Assembly: GCF_000304475.1 (NCBI RefSeq)
Contig: NC_018941.1
Location: 1,240,001-1,304,000, forward strand
From: Kazachstania africana CBS 2517
Lineage: Eukaryota; Ascomycota; Saccharomycetes; Saccharomycetales; Saccharomycetaceae
DNA: 64,000 bases
Reading direction: 5' to 3'
The notes beneath the pieces were generated by a model, which searched no databases, had not been told where the DNA came from, and worked only from the letters and a program-made list of their open reading frames with translations. Positions 1-9,278 of this stretch are shown here, piece after piece. A program made the translations under genes and the position numbers. Every line of letters begins with the position of its first letter. Position 1 is the first letter of the stretch.

Positions 1-275
1 GCATTCACTACTTGACTACCACCGATAGATTTATTTTCTTCATCAACGCTATCTTCTTGAGCAATTTCATCGCCAGTTACTTCATTCTCACCAATGGCTT
101 CAACGATATCATTTTCACTTTGTATTGTGATTACCGGAGGCTCAGTTTGATTTGTGTTGTTTACATCATCATTTTCACTTTCAACTTGTTCTGTTTCTTG
201 AGATTCAGATTCAATGTTGACAGAAGAGAGATTATCTTCAGACATTTCCTCTGAATGTTGCTCTTGTTCAGACAT
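1..275 (-). CDS. SEC7: SEC7 N-terminus, partial (ARF guanine-nucleotide exchange factor)
   Basis: The minus strand is open from an ATG at 273-275 to the window edge, giving 91 codons without a stop; the rest of the gene lies outside. The product starts MSEQ and is rich in Glu, Ser, Asn and Asp, a disordered acidic leader. Sec7 of S. cerevisiae also starts MSEQ with an acidic, low-complexity N-terminus, and it is the gene next to HSP42 in the same divergent orientation. The large Golgi ARF-GEF has its catalytic Sec7 domain far downstream, so no diagnostic domain is visible here. The assignment rests on synteny plus the character of the N-terminus. Confidence 0.8.
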   Translation of the reverse strand, partial: MSEQEQHSEEMSEDNLSSVNIESESQETEQVESENDDVNNTNQTEPPVITIQSENDIVEAIGENEVTGDEIAQEDSVDEENKSIGGSQVVN

Positions 276-1376
276 GAATATATTTAATATGGATTAATAT
301 GTCACAAAGCAAAGGAAAAATGGAAAGAACTGACGTAAATTTGGTAAGTTTGGTACAGTTACTAAAATGAAGAATTAACCTTGTTACTTTTCTGTTGATT
401 GATCGTTTATCGACTTGGTATGCAGTCCTTTTGACATAGGAAGAGAAGAAGTTAGGAGACTATTGAATAGCGTATCCTAATCTCGTTGCACTTGCGCGAA
501 GTGGCTGGGTAAAGAGAGATCAAGATGAAAAATAATCTCACATACAACCGTTTTTCAATAGTAGACGTAAAACATGTCAGCTTTACAAGATAATGATTCT
601 CAAGAAATTGTATATAGTGGAATTTCTTGGTGTCGTTTATGGAAGGCTGATACCAATTTTGGGATTGGCGGTTTAGTGTTACTACAAAGTGCTTTTTGAA
701 ATGAAGATGACTAGGCGACAGCTGATCATGAAAGATATTTGTATATAGTAAAAGAACCAATCTAAAAGTTTGCCTGGAATAGGGTTCTGTAGTATGAATA
801 TATTATCGTTTTGGGCAGTTCATTTTCTTCTCGACGTGCTTCCTTATTCAAATGATGATATACAACTATAACCAAAATGGGATGGAACGCTAAACTGTTT
901 CTGTCAGTACATATATTTATACCTCTGAAACTTGTTAAACCTTACTGTAAGTTATCATAAGTTGGATTTCACATTTACGATTTTTTCAAATTGAGTAAGT
1001 GGACCTTCGATCTTTTACCACCTTCTAGTTCCTAAAACAGCTTCATGAATCCCCAAAAGGTAAAAATTCTTTGCCCCATGGCTGAACAGACAAGAGACAA
1101 CAGATCGAAGAAGGTATTCTTACTGAATCTACGTATTTACTTAAGAATGTTGTATACCTTGTACTCATGTGAACCGTGACGCCAACAAAATTTCTTCAAT
1201 GCTAGAAGACTCAAGTTCCAAAGGAAGCTGAAGGAATACACAAAGACATACGAGCGTCACATTTTCAACGTTACCATACTATAATGATCAGCCACAAGTT
1301 CCTTCTTCGCCTAGATATTCGTCTACTTTGCCATTCCGTTAGTTTCTGTCACTTTAAAATTACCTTCTCCTTCTTT

Positions 1377-1389
1377 TTCTAGAATATTC
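1377..1389 (+). promoter_or_regulatory. Heat-shock element (Hsf1 site) of HSP42
   Basis: The sequence TTC-TA-GAA-TA-TTC is a perfect three-unit inverted nGAAn array, the minimal high-affinity binding site of the Hsf1 trimer. It lies about 210 bp before the HSP42 start codon. Position and downstream gene make function very likely. Confidence 0.8.
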
Positions 1390-1415
1390 TCGCTAAGAGA
1401 TCGCTCGAATTAGTA

Positions 1416-1420
1416 AGGGG
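1416..1420 (+). promoter_or_regulatory. STRE (AGGGG), candidate Msn2/Msn4 site
   Basis: A single AGGGG stress-response element lies between the heat-shock element and the TATA box of HSP42. The motif is only five bases, so on its own it is weak. Its position in a stress promoter raises its value. Confidence 0.5.
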
Positions 1421-1478
1421 CGCCCGATCAAGTTTTTATAGGTGACAGTGTCAGTGGGTTATGACGGGAGAAATGAGA

Positions 1479-1486
1479 TATATAAA
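1479..1486 (+). promoter_or_regulatory. TATA box of HSP42
   Basis: TATATAAA lies about 112 bp before the start codon and downstream of the Hsf1 and STRE sites. This is the usual spacing for a TATA-containing inducible yeast promoter. Confidence 0.7.
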
Positions 1487-1597
1487 GAGCGACATTTCTG
1501 CTCATGGTCTACTTTATCGTTAGATGAAATCATCATTAGTGAAAGCTAAATAACAAAAAAAATTAGCAAAGACAAGGAAATTAAAAGTCTATTAATA

Positions 1598-2725
1598 ATG
1601 AGTTTCTATCAGCCATCTCTATCTCTATATGATGTTTTGAATGCATTATCAAATCAAACACGTTTAAGAGATCCCTATGAAAATGTCCGTGCAAGACGTC
1701 CTCACCACGTACACCGCTCACATACTCCAGGACGGGTCCATTATCATAACCCGTTTGGCGTTCCCGCTAGCTATTTTTATAGAATGCCGGAACAAGGTTA
1801 TTACTATAGCCCACAGTATGAGTATGACGATGAGGATGAAGATGAAGATCAAAGAATGGGAGGCGCAGAAGAGACAACGTCTTCCACCTCTGAAAGACAA
1901 GAGCCATCCTATTATCATGGTAATGGTGAAAGAGCTGAAAGAAAACAGGAAAGAGATCCTTTATCAGAGTTATTGAATGCTTTTGTTGGTAAACCACCAT
2001 TCACCGTTGGTGAAGAAGAAGAAGAAGAAGGAGAAGAAGAAGAGGAAAAAAAAGAAGACAAACAACTAGAGGAAGAAAAATCAAAGGAAACACCAGGGGC
2101 TGAAATACAGAAGGGGATCAAAAAATCTACGAAGAAAGAACCTACTCATAACGTCACAACGACGAAAGAAGCAGAAGCTGTCACAGATATCAAACAACCA
2201 GTTGCTGAATATCCACCAAAATTAAAAAGAAAGTCATCCTCATTTGCACATTTAAAAGGCCCATCTCCTGTTCCTGATCCATTGCAAGTTTCAAAACCGG
2301 AAACGAGGTTAGATTTGCCATTTTCTCCTGAAGTTAATATTTATGACACTCCAGATCGCTATAGTGTCGCGCTCGCACTACCTGGGGCTAACTCAAAGGC
2401 TTTCAAGATAGATTATCATCCTTCTTCCCATGAATTGCTCGTGAAAGGTAACATACTAGATAGAATTGGTATCGACGAAAGCTATTTGAAAATAACAGAA
2501 CTGAAATATGGGGCATTCGAAAGAACAGTCAAGTTCCCATCTCTACCTCGCATTAAAGATGACGAAATCAAAGCAACATACTCAAATGGTCTATTACAGA
2601 TACAAGTCCCAAAGGAAAGGGAAGATCCGAGTAACAGGGCACCAAAGAAGAGAATTGCCATAGAAGACGTACCAGATGAAGAGTTGGAATTCGAACAGAA
2701 TCCCAATCCTGTGCAAAAGATCTAG
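1598..2725 (+). CDS. HSP42: Small heat-shock protein Hsp42
   Basis: The 375-residue protein has the same length as S. cerevisiae Hsp42, a cytosolic sHSP that holds unfolding proteins and sorts them into peripheral aggregates. Residues 1-100 form a Tyr/Pro/His-rich prion-like segment. Residues 130-170 are a Glu/Lys tract encoded by GAA/GAG repeats. An alpha-crystallin domain runs from about 238 to 340 and ends in the typical NGLL-x-I-x-VPK strand, followed by a 36-residue acidic tail. The ATG follows an A-rich leader. The promoter carries an Hsf1 site, an AGGGG site and a TATA box, consistent with heat induction. The gene is divergent from SEC7, as in S. cerevisiae. Confidence 0.97.
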   Translation: MSFYQPSLSLYDVLNALSNQTRLRDPYENVRARRPHHVHRSHTPGRVHYHNPFGVPASYFYRMPEQGYYYSPQYEYDDEDEDEDQRMGGAEETTSSTSERQEPSYYHGNGERAERKQERDPLSELLNAFVGKPPFTVGEEEEEEGEEEEEKKEDKQLEEEKSKETPGAEIQKGIKKSTKKEPTHNVTTTKEAEAVTDIKQPVAEYPPKLKRKSSSFAHLKGPSPVPDPLQVSKPETRLDLPFSPEVNIYDTPDRYSVALALPGANSKAFKIDYHPSSHELLVKGNILDRIGIDESYLKITELKYGAFERTVKFPSLPRIKDDEIKATYSNGLLQIQVPKEREDPSNRAPKKRIAIEDVPDEELEFEQNPNPVQKI

Positions 2726-2894
2726 ACCTCTCTAATCAACAAATAATTATTCTATACCAATATACATCTAAGTAAAATCAACACTTCAAAACCGTTTATT
2801 CAATTTACGCTGTAGTTTGTTGTTTTCACCTATAAACTGTTTACATCGAGCTTCGAGCTGTATGGGTGAAGCGGATGAGCGTGCTAAGAACAAA

Positions 2895-2905
2895 AAAATT
2901 TTTCA
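2895..2905 (-). promoter_or_regulatory. RRPE-like element upstream of SUP35
   Basis: AAAATTTTTCA is the reverse of the TGAAAAATTTT ribosomal-RNA-processing element bound by Stb3. It lies about 105 bp before SUP35. A PAC-like GATGAGC stretch lies about 20 bp upstream, although its 5' part is imperfect. Together they suggest growth-linked control, which is an inference from motif matches only. Confidence 0.4.
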
Positions 2906-3007
2906 GCATAGGAAGATTTTACAAAAAGTAAGTATTTGAAGCTAAAGATTTTGGAAATAACTTACATTTAATCTCTAAATCGTATAACTCAAAAGATATC
3001 AAACAAT

Positions 3008-5053
3008 ATGTCTGACCAAAACCAAGGTAATTCTTACCAGAGCTATCAAGGTCATCAAAACCCTAACCAACAACAGGGCTCAAACAACAAATATCAAAAT
3101 TATAATGCAAATGCTCAAGGCTATCAACAGTTTCAACCACAACAGGGATATCAGCAATACACTCAAGGAAACTTCCAACAATATCAACCACAGCAAGGAT
3201 ACCAACAAGGATACCAGCAAGGTTATCAACAAGCAGACTACCAACAATATGCTCCACAAGGTGGTTACCAACAATACAACCAACAAGGTGGTTACCAAAA
3301 CTACAATCAAGGAGGCTACAATAAGAACCAGAACAAGAAGTTCAACAATTACAATCAAGGTGGCTACCAACAGGGCTATCAGGCTTATAACACTCAACAA
3401 TCACAAGGCCAAGGTATGTCATTGGAAGACTTCCAAAAGCAACAAACTCAACAAGCCGCTCCAAAGCCAAAGAAGACTCTTAAATTAGTCTCAAGTTCTG
3501 GTATAAAGTTGGCCAATGCTACAAAAACTACTGAACCAGAAAAGAAGGAAGAAGAAAAACCAAAGCAATCCGAGGAAGCTGCTGAACCAGCTGCCGAAAA
3601 GAAGGATGTTGAATTACCAAAAGTCGAAAGTCTGAAGATTTCTGATGACAAAAAAGCCGACGAGAAGAGCGCGGAAGCTTCAAAGGCTACTGAACAAACT
3701 GCTGATGCATTGACTAAAGAACAAGAAGATGAAGTCGATGAAGAAGTGGTTAAGGACATGTTCGGTGGTAAGGACCACGTTTCAATTATCTTCATGGGTC
3801 ACGTTGATGCTGGTAAGTCCACAATGGGTGGTAACCTATTATATTTAACTGGCTCTGTTGATAAAAGAACCATTGAAAAATATGAAAGAGAAGCTAAGGA
3901 TGCAGGTAGACAAGGTTGGTATTTATCATGGGTTATGGACACAAACAAAGAAGAAAGAAATGACGGTAAGACCATTGAAGTTGGTAAAGCTTATTTCGAA
4001 ACTGAAAAGAGACGTTACACCATTTTGGATGCTCCAGGTCATAAAATGTATGTTTCTGAAATGATTGGTGGTGCTTCTCAAGCTGATGTTGGTATTTTAG
4101 TCATTTCTGCCAGAAAGGGTGAATATGAAACTGGTTTCGAAAAGGGTGGTCAAACTCGTGAACACGCATTATTAGCTAAGACTCAAGGTGTTAACAAGAT
4201 GATTGTAGTCATTAACAAGATGGATGATCCAACTGTCGCTTGGTCCAAGGAACGTTACGATCAATGTGTCAGCAACTTGACTAATTTCTTGAAGGCTATA
4301 GGCTATAACAAAGATGATGTGATCTATATGCCAGTTTCCGGTTACAGTGGCGCTAATCTAAAGGATCGTGTAGATCCAAAGGAATGCCCATGGTATGATG
4401 GCCCATCCTTATTAGAATACTTAGACTCTATGAACCACATGGACCGTCGCATAAACGCTCCATTCATGTTACCAGTTGCTGCAAAGATGAAGGATTTGGG
4501 TACAGTTGTTGAAGGTAAGATTGAATCCGGTCACATCAAGAAGGGTCAATCTACCTTATTAATGCCAAACAGAATTTCCGTTGAAGTTCAAAACATATAT
4601 AACGAAACGGAAAGCGAGGTTGATATGGCTGTTTGTGGTGAGCAAGTTAAATTGAGAATCAAGGGTGTTGAAGAAGAAGATATTTCCGCCGGTTTCGTCT
4701 TAACCTCTCCAAAGAACCCAGTTAAAAACGTTACTAAATTTGTTGCCCAAATTGCAATTGTTGAACTGAAATCTATTATGTCTGCAGGTTTCACTTGTGT
4801 CATGCATATTCATACAGCTATCGAAGAAGTTACTATTTCTAGATTGTTGCACAAATTAGAAAAGGGTACCAACCGTAAGTCTAAGAAACCTCCTGCTTTT
4901 GCTAAGAAGGGTATGAAGATCATTGCCCTTGTTGAAGCTGAAGTTCCTCTTTGTGTCGAAACTTACCAAGATTACCCACAATTAGGTAGATTTACTTTAA
5001 GAGATCAAGGTACAACCATTGCCATCGGTAAGATCGTAAAAATTGTTGAATAG
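3008..5053 (+). CDS. SUP35: Translation release factor eRF3 / prion protein Sup35
   Basis: eRF3 is the GTPase partner of eRF1 in stop-codon recognition. The protein has 681 residues (S. cerevisiae 685). Residues 1 to about 137 are a Gln/Asn/Tyr/Gly prion-type domain with repeated GYQQ and [13 protein letters not shown] units. About 138-250 is the charged Lys/Glu M region. The EF-Tu-like C domain follows, with P-loop GHVDAGKS at 264-271 and DAPGH and NKMD motifs further on. The C domain is nearly identical in style to other yeasts. Codons are strongly biased to the highly expressed set, unlike most neighbours. Synteny HSP42-SUP35-ARG82 is conserved. Confidence 0.99.
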   Translation: MSDQNQGNSYQSYQGHQNPNQQQGSNNKYQNYNANAQGYQQFQPQQGYQQYTQGNFQQYQPQQGYQQGYQQGYQQADYQQYAPQGGYQQYNQQGGYQNYNQGGYNKNQNKKFNNYNQGGYQQGYQAYNTQQSQGQGMSLEDFQKQQTQQAAPKPKKTLKLVSSSGIKLANATKTTEPEKKEEEKPKQSEEAAEPAAEKKDVELPKVESLKISDDKKADEKSAEASKATEQTADALTKEQEDEVDEEVVKDMFGGKDHVSIIFMGHVDAGKSTMGGNLLYLTGSVDKRTIEKYEREAKDAGRQGWYLSWVMDTNKEERNDGKTIEVGKAYFETEKRRYTILDAPGHKMYVSEMIGGASQADVGILVISARKGEYETGFEKGGQTREHALLAKTQGVNKMIVVINKMDDPTVAWSKERYDQCVSNLTNFLKAIGYNKDDVIYMPVSGYSGANLKDRVDPKECPWYDGPSLLEYLDSMNHMDRRINAPFMLPVAAKMKDLGTVVEGKIESGHIKKGQSTLLMPNRISVEVQNIYNETESEVDMAVCGEQVKLRIKGVEEEDISAGFVLTSPKNPVKNVTKFVAQIAIVELKSIMSAGFTCVMHIHTAIEEVTISRLLHKLEKGTNRKSKKPPAFAKKGMKIIALVEAEVPLCVETYQDYPQLGRFTLRDQGTTIAIGKIVKIVE

Positions 5054-5185
5054 GTATTTCAGCCAAAGTGTACATTATATAATTCCAATCTCCCTATACA
5101 TTAAAGGTTTAACTTAAACGATGCTAGCATCTATTTATAATTATTAATGTTCCTCTCTATATCTATGAAAAAGAAGTCGAACAAC

Positions 5186-6235
5186 TTATGTAAATGATTT
5201 GTCGAATATGTCCATTAGACTTTCAATCCCTTCTATGACATTTTCATCGTATCCTTTTCCCGGTGTAAGCTGTGAATGTGCAAAATCAATTAATGATAAT
5301 GAACTCAAAGGAGGGCTCCTTACGGGAGTATCTTCTGTATCAAAATCAGTTGCTAACGAACTTTCATCTCCACTACAATCGCCGAATTGATCATTGATTA
5401 TTGGATCTTCGTCATTTTCTTCATCCCATCTCATTGGATCACCTTCATAAACAAATAGCAAGCTACTCGAGATCATTCTTACTTCTTCATTCAACAAAGT
5501 ATTATAGAGAAGTTGTAATCTCTGTGAAAAATTGTGCTTTAATTGTTCTATTCTTGGTTCCGATAATTTCTGATTGGAGAAATACATATCAAAAGCTTGA
5601 TGAACATCCTCAACCGTTCTTGTTCTTCCGAACATCTTATTTACAAAGATATAACCGTCATCAGTATGCTTTTCATGATGCTGAAGGTCTAGATCCATAG
5701 TATATTTATTTTCTTGAATTTTCATGCCACAAATCCTAAAGCCCAATAATCCAGATGTAGTAGTCTCACTTACCTTGCTCAATCGAGCCTTTTTTTCCTC
5801 TGAAGCGTTTTCGTCATATAATATTTTACCAAGTTTGATGTCCATAATGTTAGGTTTATGATAACCAGCAATTAAATTTTCTAACACCAAGAATCCTTTA
5901 TGGTCTTCACCGTCGGAATTCTCATCAAGACCAAGTCCCCTCAAAGCTACTGTAGACTTACTCAAATCAGACCCATCTGTAATAATTTGGGCGTTATCAG
6001 TCGGTTTATTCACACCTTCCTCCAGGAGACCAAGATAAGTGGGCATCCACAGTTCCAATGGAACATCTCCTTCTTCAAACCGTTTCGGCTTTTCAAGTCT
6101 AGTTTGAATATTCTTATAGAATGCCAGTTCTTGTGGATTTAATGGTTTAAATATAAGTAGACCGTCTTCATCAGTCATTGTTCCGTCATGTCCAGCAGCC
6201 TTATGTTCCAATTCTTTATAAATTACCATACCCAA
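5186..6235 (-). CDS. ARG82: Inositol polyphosphate multikinase Arg82/Ipk2
   Basis: This nuclear kinase phosphorylates InsP3 to InsP5, and in S. cerevisiae it also supports ArgR-Mcm1 transcription complexes. The protein has 349 residues (S. cerevisiae 355). The signature PxxxDxKxG of the inositol polyphosphate kinase family is at residues 128-136 (Pro128, Asp132, Lys134, Gly136). An SSLL motif and the late catalytic IDFA motif follow. An acidic Asp/Glu loop, which mediates Arg80/Mcm1 contact in S. cerevisiae, sits between SSLL and IDFA. The N-terminal LEHKAAGHDGT stretch matches the family start. The first ATG is used; a second Met is two codons later. Confidence 0.96.
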   Translation of the reverse strand: MGMVIYKELEHKAAGHDGTMTDEDGLLIFKPLNPQELAFYKNIQTRLEKPKRFEEGDVPLELWMPTYLGLLEEGVNKPTDNAQIITDGSDLSKSTVALRGLGLDENSDGEDHKGFLVLENLIAGYHKPNIMDIKLGKILYDENASEEKKARLSKVSETTTSGLLGFRICGMKIQENKYTMDLDLQHHEKHTDDGYIFVNKMFGRTRTVEDVHQAFDMYFSNQKLSEPRIEQLKHNFSQRLQLLYNTLLNEEVRMISSSLLFVYEGDPMRWDEENDEDPIINDQFGDCSGDESSLATDFDTEDTPVRSPPLSSLSLIDFAHSQLTPGKGYDENVIEGIESLMDIFDKSFT

Positions 6236-6939
6236 GTTGTGCCACTTTCACATGAGCCTTCAAAATACTGATCTCACAGTACGGATCAATTCTAGCTTTT
6301 ATGGAGTAACCTCATATTTCCATTCTTCGGCACTGATGACCGAGTTCTATATTTTCCACTCATTGCCACAGTGGCATTGTTTCCGGCAAATTACATTGCA
6401 CGTTTCAAGAACAGTGAATAGTTGACTACCCAAAATATAGTAATTGGACCTATAACGGTAACGAGAACACCATATATAATATAAATATGCAAGTGCAAGT
6501 GCTTTAGAGCGTTACAACGTAACGCCACATCGGCGTGATGGTGCATTGAGATTAAAAACTACGAATTTCATAGCGTATAAACATTGATCTGTGGCTTTTT
6601 TCTATTTTTGTGTCATTTTCATTGCCACAGAGCGACATCACCCGGCGATTGTTTTTTTCTTTTTTTTGGCAGTAAAGATTTACCTTCAAAAAAATGTCGT
6701 ATTGACCAATAATATCCAACAACGCATTTTTTGCAGGAAAATTTGAATTTTTCCGCAAATCGTCGCATGGCCGCCTTGCGGGAAGAATTTGCTAGACAGA
6801 AGCTCTCTCTAGCTCGGAAGGAACTTGCTCCTTCTACAAGCTACAATTTTGTTGAAACTAAACAGGTTCTCTGTTGGTACTGCGTAAGGTTTCCTTGTAA
6901 TTGTATTATTCTCATTGAGTAACACCTACACGTGATAGT
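6236..6939. other. Divergent ARG82-HMO1 promoter region
   Basis: This is 704 bp between divergent genes. It holds a near-symmetric ATTGCCACAGTGGCATT (perfect core TGCCACAGTGGCA at 6364-6376, containing the GCCACA core of Met31/32-type sites) and another ATTGCCAC near 6602. A poly-T/pyrimidine stretch lies near 6650. A 51-codon open frame starting at ATG 6767 and ending at 6922 stops 17 bases before the HMO1 start codon. It could be an upstream ORF or chance. Confidence 0.5.
6364..6376. promoter_or_regulatory. Palindromic TGCCACAGTGGCA upstream of ARG82
   Basis: A 13-base perfect palindrome around a central A lies about 130 bp upstream of the ARG82 start codon. The GCCACA half resembles the core of Met31/Met32 sites. 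The factor is not established. Confidence 0.35.
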
Positions 6940-7765
6940 ATGACTACCGACGCGACGAGTAAATTGAAAGTTGCCAAAGATTCTGTAAGTAATCAAATCA
7001 ATTCTGCATACATTCTCTCATTCAATATAAGCCTGGTTCACTAACAGCATGTTTTTTACCCTTTTAAATCAGTTGGTTTCTTCATTATTTGAATTATCTA
7101 AGGCGGCTAACCAAACTGCCTCTTCCATTGTAGATTTTTATAATAATATAGGAGAAGATGAAGAAGAAAAGATAGAGGCATTCACAACGTTAACAGAATC
7201 CTTACAAACTTTAACTTCTGCCACTAATCAATTCCACAGCATCTCTAGCGATTTACTTAATCCAGTAGATGATGAAAAGGAAATCATCGCTCCTTCTAAG
7301 ACACCTTTGAAGAGAAAGGTTGAACGTGATCCAAATGCTCCAAAGAAGCCATTGACTGTTTTCTTTGCTTATTCTGCTTACGTTCGTCAAGAACTTCGTG
7401 ATGCTAGACAAAAAGCTGGTCTTCCTCCATTATCTTCTACAGAAATTACTCAAGAAATTTCCAAGAAATGGAAAGAATTAAGTGATAATGAAAAGGAAAA
7501 ATGGAAGCAAGCTTACAATGTTGAATTAACGCATTATCAAAAGGCTAAACAAGACTATCTAGAGGCTAAGAAGAATGGTACATTTACCGCTTCAGAAGGT
7601 CCGGTCCATGCTCCAGTTGGTATTCCATTCAATCTTCTTCAAAATGAAGATCGTTATGATAGTGACAAGAGACCTCGTGAAGAAGACGTTTCAATGTCTT
7701 CTGAAAAGAAAAAGAAAAAGAAGAAGAAGGATAAGAAGAAGGACAAATCTTCCAGTAACGTGTGA
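6940..7765 (+). CDS. HMO1: HMG-box protein Hmo1 (two exons: 6940-6984, 7073-7765)
   Basis: Hmo1 is a high-mobility-group protein that coats rDNA and ribosomal protein promoters. Splicing a 15-codon first exon to the main frame gives 245 residues (S. cerevisiae 246) and restores the expected N-terminus: short MTTD-type start, KLK, then AKDS joined to LVSSLFELSK. Without splicing the frame would open at an ATG inside the intron (7049) and add unrelated residues. A weak box A covers about residues 15-85. The HMG box runs from about 105 to 185 (NAPKKPLTVFF, then a basic helix region). The tail is a Lys-rich tract that bends DNA. It is divergent from ARG82, with RSM24 convergent downstream. Confidence 0.93.
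6985..7072 (+). other. Spliceosomal intron in HMO1 (88 nt)
   Basis: The donor is GTAAGT at 6985-6990. A CACTAAC branch-point sequence lies at 7039-7045, one base from the yeast consensus TACTAAC. The acceptor is AAATCAG ending at 7072, about 28 bases after the branch A. The intron is short and sits after codon 15, typical of yeast introns. Joining the exons restores the conserved Hmo1 N-terminus. Confidence 0.9.
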
Positions 7766-8012
7766 AAAAATGATTTTTCGTCCTCCTCTAGTCCTTTCCT
7801 CCATATTTTTCGTTGTATGCTTGATGCATAAGTACTTTGTATGTAATTTGTAGAATTTAGTAAAATTTTAGGATAATATAATTGTTTGTACTATATACTT
7901 ATATTTGTTTGAAAATAAAATTGTAATTACAAGTGAAATTCCCTCTTGAAATGGTTGAATGTCATAATATAGAATATTTAAAAAACTATTTACAAATTGA
8001 TAATGACAGAAA

Positions 8013-8951
8013 TTAGGAATTACTGTTAATGACTTTTTCCATCAAGTTTCTTTCTCTTGGTGGTGCATCTTCCGGACGTTTCCATTTTTCAGGAAATTCA
8101 TATTTGTGAGATTTTTTGCGTAAGTTTTTAGCAACTGTGTGTCTTGTATCTAAAGGAACGTCGCTAAAATCATCTGTCATGTCTTTGGCTTCTTTCAGTA
8201 ATCGTTGTAAAATATCATTCAAATATTTGGCATTTTGAGCTGCTTCAGGGAAATTTTCACTTGACATTTTGAAAGTGTCAGTTTCGTGATCGTATCTAGT
8301 CCTGGCTAGTAGACGAAACTTATGCAATTCTCTATCGTTTAATCCCAAATTCCTTGTCTTCAAAGTTATACTAACCTTCTTAGAATTGGGATGCTCTTCA
8401 CCAGCGTAAGTTGTATATCGATATACCACAGGATGTGTTTGTTCATTGATCGGTTTATAGGGTTGTCTATACTGTACCAATAATGGAAGTTCATAGGCAG
8501 CTAATCTATTATAAAATCTCTGTTCACGTTGATCATGTACCATATCCATTGCCGGAGATGGTAATTCATCAAACTGGAAGGGCCTTAAACCGTACTTCAA
8601 AGCATCTCGCCCAATTATATTCTGAAATTCATCTATGTCACCGTTGTAAAGTTTCTTAATGTCATCCTTAGAGACACCAGTATAGTCTGAAGTTGAAATT
8701 AAAGCATCCAATTCCTCTTCACACCTCTCATACGTGGTGCCCAATTTCGTCTTTCTTTCCCAATAGAGATCGATTATCTTCTGTGGTGGTACATTTTTCC
8801 ATTTGGAAGGATTCATATATAGATCCAACTCCACTGAACCACTCGTACCATGAACAGCCGCTACACTCGTTGAATTACAGCGTAGTGTGAGTCTAGCGAA
8901 GAAACCGGGCTGACTCCTGGAAACCCTTACTATCGAATTCAAAGGAAACAT
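8013..8951 (-). CDS. RSM24: Mitochondrial small-subunit ribosomal protein Rsm24 (mS35)
   Basis: The 312-residue protein (S. cerevisiae 319) has an Arg/Ser-rich, acid-poor N-terminus, typical of a mitochondrial presequence. It then carries the conserved mS35-family core ([11 protein letters not shown] and a VRYxxYxGEEHP-like stretch with a [13 protein letters not shown] strand). The basic C-terminal part ends in an ERN-Met-Lys-like motif. It lies between HMO1 and NGG1, as in S. cerevisiae, and is divergent from NGG1. It is a component of the mitoribosome only, and no catalytic role is expected. Confidence 0.93.
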   Translation of the reverse strand: MFPLNSIVRVSRSQPGFFARLTLRCNSTSVAAVHGTSGSVELDLYMNPSKWKNVPPQKIIDLYWERKTKLGTTYERCEEELDALISTSDYTGVSKDDIKKLYNGDIDEFQNIIGRDALKYGLRPFQFDELPSPAMDMVHDQREQRFYNRLAAYELPLLVQYRQPYKPINEQTHPVVYRYTTYAGEEHPNSKKVSITLKTRNLGLNDRELHKFRLLARTRYDHETDTFKMSSENFPEAAQNAKYLNDILQRLLKEAKDMTDDFSDVPLDTRHTVAKNLRKKSHKYEFPEKWKRPEDAPPRERNLMEKVINSNS

Positions 8952-9278
8952 TTAACAACCAGCAAAGAAAAACGCAAACAAAAGTGAAACTGCTACTCTG
9001 ACAACACTCAATGATAAAAGAAGGCTATCTGACCTACTTGTACACTGATATTAAACTAAGCCAAAGCCTACCTGTTTCCTTCCAATGTTCGATGTAGTTG
9101 CTATTCAGTCCCCGTGAGTAACGATGCGTGTATGAAAATCGAATGACAATTTTTTCTCTCTCATGGAAATGAAAATTACGCAATTAAGAAAAAGACATAC
9201 TCAAAATAAAGTAAGCATTTTTGAAAATTATATAAATAAACCAGAAAAATTTAGCTTATATTCCATTAATATCCACTT
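8952..9278. other. Divergent RSM24-NGG1 promoter
   Basis: This is 327 bp with no gene. A TATATAAAT TATA-like box at about 9229-9237 lies close to the NGG1 start, within an A-rich leader. No other recognised motif. Confidence 0.5.

Larger units (their letters stand above)
276..1597. other. Divergent SEC7-HSP42 intergenic region
   Basis: This is 1.3 kb without a convincing gene. The only open frame of note (minus strand, 452-760) has no recognisable protein character. The half nearest HSP42 carries stress-promoter elements, listed separately (a heat-shock element, an AGGGG site and a TATA box). A further TTC-AT-GAA half of a heat-shock element lies at 1042-1049. Confidence 0.6.

Noticed and set aside
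452..760. 102-codon minus-strand open frame between SEC7 and HSP42
   Set aside because: No protein-like features, no syntenic counterpart, and lengths like this are expected by chance.
7049..7072. ATG at 7049 as the HMO1 start
   Set aside because: It would replace the conserved Hmo1 N-terminus by unrelated residues. A good donor, branch point and acceptor place these bases inside an intron.
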